64,000 bases of DNA from Bacillus sp. FJAT-29790 (lineage in GTDB: Bacteria; Bacillota; Bacilli; Bacillales; Cytobacillaceae). Both the position numbers and the translations under genes were made by a program. The stretch's first letter is position 1. Every line of letters starts with the position of its first letter. The notes under the pieces are model-generated. The model did not search any database. It was not told the origin of the DNA and saw nothing but the letters and a program-made list of their open reading frames with translations. Below are positions 53,907-63,890 of the stretch, one piece after another. The stretch covers positions 2,978,985-3,042,984 of the forward strand of contig NZ_JAHNZZ010000001.1 of assembly GCF_019039215.1 (NCBI RefSeq), given 5' to 3'.

Positions 53907-55337
53907 TTAGGGAACAATTTCAAAAACAGTACCTTGGTTAAAATCAGTCACTTTCATAGAGCCATAAACCCCTAAATATAGTCTGGTTTGATCCAGATTC
54001 GTTCCTAGACTAACATAATAAGCTGACCCGGACCCAAAATTATAATCGGTTTTAATAACACTAAAATCATTTAGTTTACAATCTGCTCTTACCCTGGTAT
54101 ATGCTAAAACCCCTCTAACCGGAGTTTGAGATTCTTCTTTCCGGGCAAGATCGGTAAACACTACGGTTCCTGTTAAATCGGGGATTCCATTCCCCATAAA
54201 GGCTTGCACTCCTGTAAGTGCAGTTCCTCCAAACTTATCGGGTCGAGGATCTTTATGAAAATAACTTGTTAAAGGCTGAAGTCGACTCACTGAAGTTTTT
54301 ACTGCTTCATTGAAATAAGCAATTGTTTTCTCATCCAAAGCCGGATTATTAGTGCAGCCCCTTATAAACGAAGTTGGAAAAGCACCTTCCCACCCTCGCC
54401 AGCCAAAGTTAATAAATCCTTCTTGGTCAGGTTTAGATTTCATTAAAGAGGCTTGAATAAGCTGGGTAACCGGTATGGGTTTATAATAAACGAATGAAAA
54501 AATCGATTCTACCAAATCCTGTCCGACATTTCCCACATATTTGATATACTGATTATTAAACTTTAGAAATGAAATGCCAGGTATATTTCGGACCCCTTTG
54601 GCAATTACCGTCAGCGTTTCCTGAATAGGTACGGGTAATTCATTAAAACGTGTGACTACGGGTGGATTATAGATATTTGTATTTTTATCCACATCAATTT
54701 CGATTATTTTACCAGTTATCTCCATATCATTTTGACTTAAATTAAATGGATCATAGCCTGCTCCACCATCTCCGGTTGTTAAAACAAGTTTTCCGGTTTC
54801 AGGTGAAAAGTTTAGGCTATTGACACCATTATGATTGAAAAATGGTCTTCTTAAGTTAAGTAAAGTCCGTCTTTTTTGAGGTTGACCATTCGATTGTAAA
54901 ATCCATTCTTCAATTGTATCAATATGATCATATAGAGTTTCTCTATTTATCCACCTTAGGTTTAAAGTTCTGGGATCACACGGGTTAGGTTTAAAATGTT
55001 CAGAAAGAGCACCTGGACCTTGTGTTCCAGCTACTGAATAATGAAGATAAAACAGACCGTTATAATAAAATTTAGGATGAAACGCTAGCCCTAGCAATCC
55101 CCGTTCATCATATCCACGACCAGAAACACCTGGTTCAGAAGAACCTAGCCTTATGATTCGTGGGCGAATATCTAAAAAAGTCCTAATATCTCCGTTTCCT
55201 ATGTAAAAGATCTCTCCTACCTGGGTTGCAATAAATAATCTTTCAATTGAGTCACCTGGAAGTATAGTTGATTTCAAAACAGTAGGTAAATTTAACTTAC
55301 TTACAATGGGCCGTAAACTAACCTTAACGTTTATCAA
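53907..55337 (-). CDS. PQQ-dependent sugar-dehydrogenase-like beta-propeller protein
   Basis: The 476-residue protein resembles the glucose/sorbosone dehydrogenase family: DSIERLFIATQVGEIFYIG, DERGLLGLAFHPKFYYNGLF, NHNGVNSLNFSPETGKLVLT, TGDGGAGYDPFNLSQNDMEI, KFGGTALTGVQAFMGNGIPD. Family members oxidise sugars with PQQ outside the membrane, but no signal peptide is visible here and no PQQ-synthesis gene is nearby. A spore-surface role is possible, unproven. The start appears to be TTG with GAAGGAG upstream. Confidence 0.8.
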   Translation of the reverse strand: MINVKVSLRPIVSKLNLPTVLKSTILPGDSIERLFIATQVGEIFYIGNGDIRTFLDIRPRIIRLGSSEPGVSGRGYDERGLLGLAFHPKFYYNGLFYLHYSVAGTQGPGALSEHFKPNPCDPRTLNLRWINRETLYDHIDTIEEWILQSNGQPQKRRTLLNLRRPFFNHNGVNSLNFSPETGKLVLTTGDGGAGYDPFNLSQNDMEITGKIIEIDVDKNTNIYNPPVVTRFNELPVPIQETLTVIAKGVRNIPGISFLKFNNQYIKYVGNVGQDLVESIFSFVYYKPIPVTQLIQASLMKSKPDQEGFINFGWRGWEGAFPTSFIRGCTNNPALDEKTIAYFNEAVKTSVSRLQPLTSYFHKDPRPDKFGGTALTGVQAFMGNGIPDLTGTVVFTDLARKEESQTPVRGVLAYTRVRADCKLNDFSVIKTDYNFGSGSAYYVSLGTNLDQTRLYLGVYGSMKVTDFNQGTVFEIVP

Positions 55338-55519
55338 CTAACATTACACTCCTTCATATTTTTTTATAAGAATATGATTAGAGCTGTTCTATTAGTACCA
55401 AATTAGGGCAGGGGGAATCTGATCAGGAGCATCGCCCTTTTTATGGGCTGATTGGTGAAAAAGCGGTATAATATGGTATTAATTAAACAATATGAAGATC
55501 ATTTCAGGAGATGTATAAG

Positions 55520-56113
55520 GTGATCCAAATCCACGGAAATTCTGATAAATTAATCGTTGTAGTACACGAAATTTATGGGATTAACCAACACATGAAAGAT
55601 TTATGTAAATTATTATTAGAACAAAATTTTGATGTCATTTGTCCAAATTTATTAGAACAAGAAATACCTTTTGACTATTCTCAAGAGGAAGAAGCTTACC
55701 GTAATTTTATGAATAATTTAGGGTTCACTAACGCATTAAATAAAGTGAAAAATATAATATTAGATATTCAAGATAAGTACTCAAAAATATTTATCATTGG
55801 ATTTAGTGTAGGGGCAACTGTTGCATGGTTATGTAGTGAGGAAGAATATATCGATGGTATTGTCGGATATTATGGTTCACGAATTAGAGATTATGTAAAA
55901 ATATCTCCAAAATGCCCAGCATTGCTATTTTTTCCGAAAGTAGAAAAATCATTTAATATTAATGAATTAATTGCAACTTTAGATAAACAGATTATAGATG
56001 TACATATATGTAAGGGTGAGCACGGATTTAGTGATCCATATTCACCTAAATACAATAGGGAATTAGCACAAAATACATTTAAAGAAACATTGAACTTCTT
56101 AAAAAACAGATGA
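55520..56113 (+). CDS. Dienelactone-hydrolase-like alpha/beta hydrolase
   Basis: This 197-residue protein has KLIVVVHEIYGINQHMKDLC, the nucleophile elbow FIIGFSVGATVAWLCSEEEY (Ser in GFSVGA) and a late His in KGEHGFSDPYSPKYN. In dienelactone hydrolase the nucleophile is Cys; here it is Ser, so a serine esterase is expected. The GTG at 55520 is preferred, since AGGAG is 9 bases away; the ATG at 55511 is too close to it. It is divergent from the propeller protein. Confidence 0.8.
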   Translation: MIQIHGNSDKLIVVVHEIYGINQHMKDLCKLLLEQNFDVICPNLLEQEIPFDYSQEEEAYRNFMNNLGFTNALNKVKNIILDIQDKYSKIFIIGFSVGATVAWLCSEEEYIDGIVGYYGSRIRDYVKISPKCPALLFFPKVEKSFNINELIATLDKQIIDVHICKGEHGFSDPYSPKYNRELAQNTFKETLNFLKNR

Positions 56114-56468
56114 GTTTTTATTAGGAAATATTCCGAAGGGCCATTTAGTCGAACAAGGGTAATGAGTTTATTAAGTTGTAAAATTTATCCTCTCATGTTA
56201 AAGTGGAAAATAGTGGAGATATTGAAAGGGGATAAAGATCCGATATGTGGAAGAACTTGTAATGATTAGAAATTGGATAGGTTAGTTTTTACTCTCATTT
56301 AGGAGGGTTTATTTGACCATCTATAATCATTCAAGGACTGCATTATTTGGCTTCAAAGACCCTTGTTAGAGGATGGATGCCTTTTTGTGTTTCTGTCTTT
56401 TTTTTGTGGGAACAATTATATCTCCTATTGACCTTATTTATGCGTCCTTCATTTGGAGGGAAATTATA

Positions 56469-57242
56469 ATGAACCAATTAAAAGAAAAAATTGCAATTAT
56501 TACGGGTGTAAGCCGTCTTAAAGGTATTGGAGCAGCTATTTGTAAAGAGCTAGCTGAAGCTGGATTTCATATATTTTTTACGTATTGGACTGAATATGAT
56601 AAAAAAATGCCTTGGAGCATGGATTTAGATGAGCCAATAAAATTAAAAGAAGAATTAATACAAAAAGGTGTTAAAGTATCATGTATGGAGTTAGATTTAA
56701 CCCATTTTGAAGCACCCGAACAGCTTTTAAGTAGAGTTATTGAGCAACTCGGTTATCCCGATATCTTAATTAATAACGCAACATATTCAACTAATACCGA
56801 TTTTTCTAATTTAACTGAGGAAGAATTAGATAAACATTATATGGTAAATATTCGTGCAACAACACTTTTAAGTTGCAAATTTGCTCAAAAGTTTGATAAG
56901 GAATTGGGAGGAAGAATTGTCAACATTACTTCCGGTCAATTTCAAGGACCTATGCCTGGCGAATTAGCATATGCAACAACTAAGGGAGCAGTTGATGCTT
57001 TGACTATTACCTTATCAGCAGAACTTGCCCCATTGGGAATAACGGTCAATGCAATAAATCCAGGACCAACTGATACAGGGTGGATGACAGAGATCATCAA
57101 AGATGAATTAAAACCAATGTTTCCTTTCGGTAGAGTAGGCGAACCGAAAGATGTTGCAAAAGCCATAAAATTTCTAGTGAGTGATGAAGCAGAGTGGATT
57201 ACAGGTCAAATTATTCATTCAGAGGGTGGATTTAGAAGATAA
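56469..57242 (+). CDS. SDR-family oxidoreductase
   Basis: This 257-residue short-chain dehydrogenase has a modified cofactor loop (IAIITGVSRLKGIGAAICKE), the core ILINNATYSTNTDFSN, the catalytic NITSGQFQGPMPGELAYATT (Ser, then Tyr and Lys in YATTK) and NAINPGPTDTGWM. It is most like 3-oxoacyl-ACP reductase-type SDRs; the substrate is unknown. The ATG at 56469 follows GGAGGG; the frame back to 56373 has no ribosome site. Confidence 0.88.
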   Translation: MNQLKEKIAIITGVSRLKGIGAAICKELAEAGFHIFFTYWTEYDKKMPWSMDLDEPIKLKEELIQKGVKVSCMELDLTHFEAPEQLLSRVIEQLGYPDILINNATYSTNTDFSNLTEEELDKHYMVNIRATTLLSCKFAQKFDKELGGRIVNITSGQFQGPMPGELAYATTKGAVDALTITLSAELAPLGITVNAINPGPTDTGWMTEIIKDELKPMFPFGRVGEPKDVAKAIKFLVSDEAEWITGQIIHSEGGFRR

Positions 57243-57245
57243 AAC

Positions 57246-57276
57246 AAAAAGGCTCTAGTTTTAGAGCCTTTTTTTG
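57246..57276. terminator. Terminator after the SDR gene
   Basis: The stem AAAAAGGCTCTA / TAGAGCCTTTTT. Confidence 0.8.
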
Positions 57277-57362
57277 TTTTGAACATTATAATTAAAGAGA
57301 TTGGTAGCGATTGTTCAATAAGCGTAAGCCGGAAATTGAACTTTACTGATGGATTCCATACT

Positions 57363-58331
57363 CTATACCCACCACATTTCCGAGACTTCTTCTTCAATTA
57401 AAACCGACTTTAAATTTTTAACAGCCCGGGCAAATCCTTCTTCAATCGACATAATCGGATCTTCATGTTCGATGCTCACAACATAGTCATAGCCAAATGT
57501 CCGTAACGCACTCATCATGTCTGACCACTCTTGAAGACTATGCCCACATCCAACGGAGCGGAACGTCCATGCCCGTGTCTGTACATTTCCATATGGCTGC
57601 ATATCTGTTAGCCCATACATATTAACGTTATCTTGGTCAATATAAGTATCCTTCGCATGGAAATGATGAATGGCATTTTCTTTCCCTAATATTTTTATCG
57701 CTGCAACAGGATTAATTCCTTGCCACCATAGGTGACTTGGATCAAGATTTGCGCCAATCGCGTCACATGTTTCTTCTCTTAGCTTAAGAAGCGTATATGG
57801 AGTATGAACTAAAAAACCGCCATGAAGCTCTAGTCCAATTTTCACAGTGTGATCTTTTGCATATTGACCTACTTCTTTCCAATAAGGAATTAATTTTTCC
57901 TCCCATTGCCATTTTAGGATATCCCCATATTCATTTGGCCATGGAGCAACAGGCCAATTAGGATATTTTGCACCTTCATGATCACCCGCTGTCCCTGAGA
58001 AACAGTTCACAACACGTACACCCATCAAATTAGCTAGTTTAATTGTCTTAACTAATGCTTGATGGGATTCTTCTGCAAAAGCTTGATCAGGCGAGATCGG
58101 ATTCCCGTGACAGCTAAAGGCACTAATTTCTAAACCTCTTGATGTGATTTTCTCTAAATATTTGTTTCGCTCATCTTCACTTTCTAAAAGCAAATCAAGG
58201 TCACAGTGGGCATTCCCAGGATAGCCTCCTGTACCAATTTCTACAGCATTCAATCCGGCAACTTTCACATAATCAAGCATTTCTTCAAGGTTTTTCTGTG
58301 AAAATAATACCGTAAATACACCTAGTTTCAT
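57363..58331 (-). CDS. Sugar phosphate isomerase/epimerase (AP2 TIM barrel)
   Basis: The 322-residue protein has the xylose-isomerase-like TIM barrel: MKLGVFTVLFSQKNLEEMLD, VEIGTGGYPGNAHCDLDLLL, CHGNPISPDQAFAEESHQAL, IGLELHGGFLVHTPYTLLKL (metal ligand Glu), IGANLDPSHLWWQGINPVAA, IHHFHAKDTYIDQ and VSIEHEDPIMS. It probably isomerises or hydrolyses a keto-sugar produced by the neighbouring dehydrogenases. It is the last gene of a five- or six-gene operon; the gap to the previous gene is 12 bases. Confidence 0.88.
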   Translation of the reverse strand: MKLGVFTVLFSQKNLEEMLDYVKVAGLNAVEIGTGGYPGNAHCDLDLLLESEDERNKYLEKITSRGLEISAFSCHGNPISPDQAFAEESHQALVKTIKLANLMGVRVVNCFSGTAGDHEGAKYPNWPVAPWPNEYGDILKWQWEEKLIPYWKEVGQYAKDHTVKIGLELHGGFLVHTPYTLLKLREETCDAIGANLDPSHLWWQGINPVAAIKILGKENAIHHFHAKDTYIDQDNVNMYGLTDMQPYGNVQTRAWTFRSVGCGHSLQEWSDMMSALRTFGYDYVVSIEHEDPIMSIEEGFARAVKNLKSVLIEEEVSEMWWV

Positions 58332-58343
58332 ATTAGCTTCCTC

Positions 58344-59384
58344 CTATTTTAACCGGATGCTTTGACCTAGTTCACTACTTTTATAAATGGCATCAATAAT
58401 CTTAGAAACTTTTAAAGCTTGCTCTGGTTTAACAATTAATTCTTCTATACCTAAGCAGCTATTAATAAAATTCTGTGCCTGGGGAAGGCTCGGATCCTCT
58501 TCTCCAGGCAGCCAGTCTGCCTCACTATTTAGTAACATGCCGTGCTTTGCTTGATTTAATTGAAATGGAAATAAATCAACTCCACCTGTTTGTCCAGAAA
58601 TACTTACACTTTCTTCATCATTCTTAATATTAGCTGACCAAGAAGTCTCAAAAAGTAAAGATGCCCCATTATCAAACTTTACATATGCAGTCACATGGTC
58701 ATCCACCTCGAAGGTTTCATAATCAAAACTTCCCCACAAATTCACTTGGTTAGGCGTCTTACTCAGTTCGCTGTAGGTAGTCCCCATCACTTCAACAGGC
58801 TCGGGATTTCCTAATAACCAGATCGACAAGTCTAAAAAGTGACAGCCATAATCAATTAAACTACCTCCACCTTGAAGCTCCTTATTCGTAAAAACGCCCC
58901 AGCCAGGAACTTTCCGTCTTCGAAGCGCTTTTGCTCTTGCAACGAACGGTTGACCAATTTCATTTTCCATTACAACTCGTTTTGCCGCCTGTGATTCTTT
59001 CATAAAACGATAATGATAAGCGATCGCTAATACTTTTCCTGACTTATTTGCCGCATCAATCATCAACTGGCACTCTTCTGGTGTCATCGCCATCGGTTTT
59101 TCACATAATACATGAAGACCTGCTTCAAGCGCTGCAATCGTCATTTCAGCATGAAACTTATTTGGCGTACAGATTGTAATCGCATCTACTTCGCCAAACA
59201 TATCCTGATATTTAGTAAACACCTTTGGTATACTGAATTTTTCAGCAACTGACTTTGCTGTTGATTCATTCAGATCACATATCGCTTCAATTGTTACTTG
59301 ATCGGATAACTTTAAGAAGGTCGGGATATGACGGTTTTGTGCAATCCCACCCGCTCCAATCATTCCTATCCGTAGTTTTTTCAT
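58344..59384 (-). CDS. Gfo/Idh/MocA-family oxidoreductase (first of two)
   Basis: The 346-residue NAD(P)-dependent dehydrogenase has LRIGMIGAGGIAQNRHIPTF (Rossmann), VDAITICTPNKFHAEMTIAA, HVLCEKPMAMTPEECQLMID (EKP motif) and a C-terminal sugar-binding domain with GGGSLIDYGCHFLDLSIWLL. The family oxidises or reduces cyclic sugars. In ThuA-linked operons it may act in 3-keto-sugar metabolism. Fourteen bases separate it from the second copy. Confidence 0.9.
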   Translation of the reverse strand: MKKLRIGMIGAGGIAQNRHIPTFLKLSDQVTIEAICDLNESTAKSVAEKFSIPKVFTKYQDMFGEVDAITICTPNKFHAEMTIAALEAGLHVLCEKPMAMTPEECQLMIDAANKSGKVLAIAYHYRFMKESQAAKRVVMENEIGQPFVARAKALRRRKVPGWGVFTNKELQGGGSLIDYGCHFLDLSIWLLGNPEPVEVMGTTYSELSKTPNQVNLWGSFDYETFEVDDHVTAYVKFDNGASLLFETSWSANIKNDEESVSISGQTGGVDLFPFQLNQAKHGMLLNSEADWLPGEEDPSLPQAQNFINSCLGIEELIVKPEQALKVSKIIDAIYKSSELGQSIRLK

Positions 59385-59398
59385 GTTATTTCCCCTAA

Positions 59399-60424
59399 TT
59401 ACAGTTTGACGATTCGCTTTGATTCATTTGATTCTAATGCTGCAAGAATAACTTGAAGCGATTTCATTCCCTCTTCTCCTGTTACCAGCGGTTCCACATC
59501 ATTCAATATTGAATTCACAAAATGCTTAATGACCTGCGACTCCGTTTGCTTTCCCTCTTCATTCGTCTGAATGCCGCCAAGCTCATATTTAACGACTTCT
59601 CCATTTTTATATTGAGCGATTAAAGAATGGACTGGATCATCTTCTAAACGTAAAATCCCTTTTTCCCCATAAATGATCGTTGAATTATCTTCTTTAGAAA
59701 CATAGGACCAGCTCGCAGCTAGCGTACCGATAATCCCGCTTTCCGTTTTTAAAATGCATACAGCGGTATCATCTACATCTGCGTTTTCTTTCGCACTCGT
59801 TTCGACAAATGCACCGACTTCCACAATTTCTTCCCCGAGGATATAGCGGAGTAAATCGGTTTTATGAACACCTAGATCACCCATGGCACCAATAAACGCT
59901 TCCTTTTTTCTAAAGAACCAGGTTTCTTTTCCATCTGCACTCCAGCCTTCTGGTCCACCGTGGCCGAAAGCTGTTCGGAAGCTGTATATTTTCCCTACTT
60001 CCCCGTTTTCGATTAACTGCTTTGCTTTCTGGTGTGAAGGAACAAATCGTTGATTATGGGCAATCATTAGCTTCTTGTTGTTTTTCCCGGCAGCAGCAAT
60101 CATCTTCTCAGCTTCTTCTCGTGACGTAGCCATTGGTTTTTCGCAAAGAACATGCTTACCAGCATTGAGAGCTGCAATTGAGATTGGCGCATGTAAATAA
60201 TTCGGTGTGCAAACACTCACAGCAGTGATGTCGGGATTTGCAAGTAATTCTTCAAAATTCGAATAGCTTTTTGCATTGTATTGTCTTGCCATTTCAATTG
60301 CACGTTCTTCCACAATGTCGCAAACTGCGATAATTTCTACTTGCTCGTTTCCAGCATACTCTGGTAGATGACGATGTTTAGCAATACTCCCACAACCGAT
60401 GATACCAACTTTTATCTTATCCAT
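59399..60424 (-). CDS. Gfo/Idh/MocA-family oxidoreductase (second of two)
   Basis: The 341-residue paralogue of the neighbouring dehydrogenase has KVGIIGCGSIAKHRHLPEYA, VSVCTPNYLHAPISIAALNA, GKHVLCEKPMATSREEAEKM and AFIGAMGDLGVHKTDLLRYI. Its position directly after thuA resembles thuA-thuB pairs. The two paralogues may perform opposite steps, such as C3 oxidation and reduction; that is inference. The ribosome site is AGGAGGAGCATC. Confidence 0.9.
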   Translation of the reverse strand: MDKIKVGIIGCGSIAKHRHLPEYAGNEQVEIIAVCDIVEERAIEMARQYNAKSYSNFEELLANPDITAVSVCTPNYLHAPISIAALNAGKHVLCEKPMATSREEAEKMIAAAGKNNKKLMIAHNQRFVPSHQKAKQLIENGEVGKIYSFRTAFGHGGPEGWSADGKETWFFRKKEAFIGAMGDLGVHKTDLLRYILGEEIVEVGAFVETSAKENADVDDTAVCILKTESGIIGTLAASWSYVSKEDNSTIIYGEKGILRLEDDPVHSLIAQYKNGEVVKYELGGIQTNEEGKQTESQVIKHFVNSILNDVEPLVTGEEGMKSLQVILAALESNESKRIVKL

Positions 60425-60442
60425 GATGCTCCTCCTATCCTA

Positions 60443-61162
60443 TTATCCTTTAATTTCTTCAAGTGGCTTTGCATTGCCGTATACTGGCTTTGGAAGTTTC
60501 GTAGGCTTTGCCCACTTCACTGCATTTACAATGACACGCTGAATTTCCTCGTTGTAATACGTTGGATAAGTCTCATGACCAGGCCGGAAATAAAAGATTT
60601 TTCCTTTACCGCGCTGGTATGTACAACCACTTCTAAACACTTCTCCACCTTCAAACCAACTAACCATTACTAGCTGATCAGGTGCAGGAATATCGAAGTG
60701 TTCCCCGTACATTTCTTCATTCTCAAGCTCAATATACTCCCCTAATCCTTCTGCAATTGGATGACTCGGGTCTACAATCCAAATCCGTTCTTTTTCATCC
60801 GCTTCCCGCCACTTTAAATCACAAGAAGTCCCCATCAATGTTTTAAAGATTTTAGAGAAATGGCCGGAATGAAGAACAATTAGTCCCATCCCCTCTAGCA
60901 CCCTTTGTTTCACTTTATCGACAATTTCATCCTTTACTTCATCGTGCGCAAGATGCCCCCACCAAATGAGAACTTCTGTCTCATCTAGCACTCCATCGGA
61001 TAATCCATGATCTGCCTCATCTAATGTCGCTGTTTTTACGTTAAACTGCTCTTCTTTTAAGAAAGCAGCAATTGTTCCATGTATTCCTTCTGGATATACT
61101 TCCCTAACTTTTGGATCTTTCTGTTCATGGCGATTTTCGTTCCAAACTGTAACCCTTAACAT
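60443..61162 (-). CDS. thuA: ThuA-domain protein
   Basis: The 239-residue protein belongs to the ThuA/trehalose-utilisation family (glutamine-amidotransferase-like fold): [52 protein letters not shown] ([20 protein letters not shown]), [20 protein letters not shown] and [20 protein letters not shown]. In rhizobia ThuA acts on keto-disaccharides. Here it heads the catabolic genes behind the two-component pair. The ribosome site is GGGAGGTTTCAT. Confidence 0.88.
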   Translation of the reverse strand: MLRVTVWNENRHEQKDPKVREVYPEGIHGTIAAFLKEEQFNVKTATLDEADHGLSDGVLDETEVLIWWGHLAHDEVKDEIVDKVKQRVLEGMGLIVLHSGHFSKIFKTLMGTSCDLKWREADEKERIWIVDPSHPIAEGLGEYIELENEEMYGEHFDIPAPDQLVMVSWFEGGEVFRSGCTYQRGKGKIFYFRPGHETYPTYYNEEIQRVIVNAVKWAKPTKLPKPVYGNAKPLEEIKG

Positions 61163-61176
61163 ATGAAACCTCCCAC

Positions 61177-61905
61177 TTATTTAGATGATATGGAACTTCG
61201 ATATTCATTTGGCGTCAAACCTATTAGCTTTTTAAAAACTTTACTGAAGTATTTTTCATTTTGGTAGCCTACATGATAAGCAATCTCATATATTTTCAAA
61301 TATGGAGTTTCCAATAACTGCTTTGCCTTTTCGATCCTAATTTTTGTTAAATAGTCCGTAAGTGTTTCTTGAAATTCTAGCTTGAATTTCCTTGAAATAT
61401 ACTCTCTGCTTAAGAAGAAACGATCAGCAATTTCTTGCAGCGAGATTTCCTGCTGATAATTTTTCTGTAAATATTCTTCGATTTCTTGCATATTGTTTTT
61501 TTCAATTTGAAAAATGGCTTGGTTATCTTCTAGCTCGTTCCATTCCTTTACGGCCTTTTCTAATGTTTCATTTAGTATTTCGGGGTCAATTGGCTTTAAT
61601 ATATAGTCAAAACTTCTATAATAAATGGCATTTCTCATATACTCAAAATCATCATAGCCGCTAACTACGATTGTTTTACTTGGGATGTTTGAAGAGTTAA
61701 GCCATTTTAATAGACTAATCCCATCTCTTTTTGGCATTCTCATATCCGTGAAAATAATTGCTGGGCGATGCTTAGAAATGAGTTCGATCGCCGTTTCTCC
61801 ATCTTCAGCCTCTAATACGGTCTTAATTCCAACCTTATCCCATTCCGCCAAAAGCTGCAGTCCCTCACGAACGTGTTTCTCATCATCAACTATGATCGCT
61901 TTCAT
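61177..61905 (-). CDS. AraC-type response regulator (YesN family)
   Basis: The 242-residue protein has a receiver domain ([20 protein letters not shown], with phospho-acceptor Asp in [20 protein letters not shown]). A C-terminal AraC DNA-binding domain follows ([54 protein letters not shown]). It is shorter than many YesN proteins (about 370-540 residues). The ATG at 61905 is preferred and overlaps the kinase gene by 20 bases. It probably activates the sugar operon downstream. Confidence 0.9.
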   Translation of the reverse strand: MKAIIVDDEKHVREGLQLLAEWDKVGIKTVLEAEDGETAIELISKHRPAIIFTDMRMPKRDGISLLKWLNSSNIPSKTIVVSGYDDFEYMRNAIYYRSFDYILKPIDPEILNETLEKAVKEWNELEDNQAIFQIEKNNMQEIEEYLQKNYQQEISLQEIADRFFLSREYISRKFKLEFQETLTDYLTKIRIEKAKQLLETPYLKIYEIAYHVGYQNEKYFSKVFKKLIGLTPNEYRSSISSK

Positions 61906-63697
61906 TTTCTCCACCTTCCACACTTATTGGAAGCCTTATTGTCACCAAAAGGCCAGCTCCTTCGTGATTCTTAAGTTGTAAAGTGGCTAATCCATCATAA
62001 TAAAGCATTAACCTGACATACACATTCCTTAATCCAATATTTGTTTCTTCTCCATTTCTTATGCTCGTTCCTTCTTCAAAATTCTGATAAATTTCTTCAA
62101 GGCGACTTTCTGTAACCCCGGCTCCATTATCAAGAACACTTATGAGTAAATCTGCCCCTTCTTTTTTGCATTCCACCCTAATTTCCCCAACTCCATCACG
62201 AATATCAAAACCATGTTTGAAGTAGTTTTCAATAATCGGCTGCAAAATCATTTTCGGAACATGTATATTCATAAATTCTTCATCAATATCAATTGAATAT
62301 TCTAATTGCTCACCAAACCGCTCTTTTTGTAACAAAAGATAAGCTTTTGTGTAGTTTATTTCTTTAATTAACGGCACGATATCTTCATCCGTATTCATTC
62401 CGTATCTCATAATTTTTGAGAGGTGGGTGACGAGTGGATAAATTTGCGGCACATTATTTTTTAAGGCAACAGTGCCAATCGATTGTAATGCGTTATATAA
62501 GAAATGAGGATTTATTTGCGATTGAAGCACCTTTAATTGGTTTGTTTTGTTTTCCAATTCCAGTTTATACTCCCGATTAATAAGGTCATTTATTTTTTGG
62601 ATCATTTGTTTAAATCGAAAGCCCAATATACCGATTTCATCTTTTCCAAATGATTCAAATTGGACATTCATGTTCCCTGCTTCAACCTCTTGAATATTTT
62701 GCAAAAGAACACGAATAGGTGAGGTAATTTTTAATGACACAAATAAAGTAGCCATGATGACGAGAAGTAACCCAACCACTCCGAACATAATGTTAATCTT
62801 TGCCACATTAAATGCACTTTCGTATAGAATGGCATAAGGAACCCTTTTAACTAAAAACCAGCCACCAGCTGATTCAGCCATTTGATCATAAATCATTACT
62901 CCATTAAATGAGTCTTCTTTCCATTCAATTGTCCCTTTTTCTTCTTTAGAAAGTAAAATTCTTTCAATCCATTTCTGTTTTTCTAGATTAGCTGATACGT
63001 CTGTATTTGAACTATATATTAGGTCACCTTCGGAAGATAAAATATAGAATTCCTCTGTCTTACTGTTATATAGATTTTCGCTTAATTCAAAAATTTTATC
63101 AGGCTTTATCTCTAAAGAAATAAATGCAAGCACTTCATTGGAGGGAATATTTGTGAATGAACGGTGAATAGTAATCACATTCTTACTTCCCTTATTTGAA
63201 TTCCCATTTTGTTTTTGCATAGGTTCAATATACATGCCAAAAGAACTTTCTTTCGCTTTAACAAAATGATCATTCTTCATTGCATTTTCTTTAGTAGAAA
63301 AGACAACATTTGAACGTTTTGATGCCGAAATGACCCGATCATCTTTAACAACAGAAATATGAACACGGTCAATATGATCTTCAGCGTATAAAATCGTTTG
63401 CATGACATTTTTTATGATCCCTATTGTTAAATAATTATTGCTGTTATTAGCGGATCTCATGAAATTCATAAAGTCAGCATTATTGTACAAAGATAACGTT
63501 AACCGATTCAGCTCATTTATGTAGTTTTCTAAATTGACCTTCCCTTGATAAAGAAGATTGCTATTCTCTTGTACGACCTGATTCTTTAAAGATTCTTTCG
63601 TATGAATATAGGTAATAATGATTGATGTACCAAAAGGCAAAATCGTTGTAATCATTAATAGAATAATAAGTTTATTTCGTATGCTTGTCTTAAACAT
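61886..63697 (-). CDS. Membrane sensor histidine kinase (YesM family)
   Basis: This 603-residue kinase has an N-terminal helix (RNKLIILLMITTILPFGTSI), a large external dCache-like domain, a second helix (INIMFGVVGLLLVIMATLFV), HAMP, the His_kinase box SQINPHFLYNALQSIGTVAL (phosphorylated His in NPHFLYN) and the HATPase region (PLIENYFKHGFDIRDG-like, LLISVLDNGAGVTE). It senses an extracellular carbohydrate and phosphorylates the YesN-type regulator. It is the first gene of the operon in this window; the transporter genes expected with such pairs are not seen. Confidence 0.92.
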   Translation of the reverse strand: MFKTSIRNKLIILLMITTILPFGTSIIITYIHTKESLKNQVVQENSNLLYQGKVNLENYINELNRLTLSLYNNADFMNFMRSANNSNNYLTIGIIKNVMQTILYAEDHIDRVHISVVKDDRVISASKRSNVVFSTKENAMKNDHFVKAKESSFGMYIEPMQKQNGNSNKGSKNVITIHRSFTNIPSNEVLAFISLEIKPDKIFELSENLYNSKTEEFYILSSEGDLIYSSNTDVSANLEKQKWIERILLSKEEKGTIEWKEDSFNGVMIYDQMAESAGGWFLVKRVPYAILYESAFNVAKINIMFGVVGLLLVIMATLFVSLKITSPIRVLLQNIQEVEAGNMNVQFESFGKDEIGILGFRFKQMIQKINDLINREYKLELENKTNQLKVLQSQINPHFLYNALQSIGTVALKNNVPQIYPLVTHLSKIMRYGMNTDEDIVPLIKEINYTKAYLLLQKERFGEQLEYSIDIDEEFMNIHVPKMILQPIIENYFKHGFDIRDGVGEIRVECKKEGADLLISVLDNGAGVTESRLEEIYQNFEEGTSIRNGEETNIGLRNVYVRLMLYYDGLATLQLKNHEGAGLLVTIRLPISVEGGENESDHS

Positions 63698-63836
63698 GAC
63701 TCAGCCCCCCAAACTTCCACCTATACATAAGTATAGAGTTACTTTCCATTTGTGGGAATTTTTATATTATGTTAGTTCAACCTTTTGCTAATTTACGAAT
63801 TTTCTACCCGAATTACCTGCTAAGTAGAAAAAAAAT

Positions 63837-63868
63837 AGAAAGCATGCGCTAAAGTGTCATGCTTTCTA
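63837..63868. terminator. Terminator right of the YesM gene
   Basis: The stem AGAAAGCATG / CATGCTTTCT. It belongs to a transcript from the right of the window or insulates the kinase promoter. Confidence 0.65.
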
Positions 63869-63890
63869 TTAAATTTTCCCGTTTTAATTA

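Noticed and set aside
53907..55337. PQQ-dependent dehydrogenase as an active periplasmic-type enzyme
   Set aside because: No signal peptide and no PQQ genes are in view, so only similarity to the fold is claimed.
56290..56368. 18-residue frame with ribosome site (TTG start, MTIYNHSRTALFGF then KDPC)
   Set aside because: AGGAGGGTTTATTTG looks initiable, but the peptide is too short and has no context; probably a fragment.
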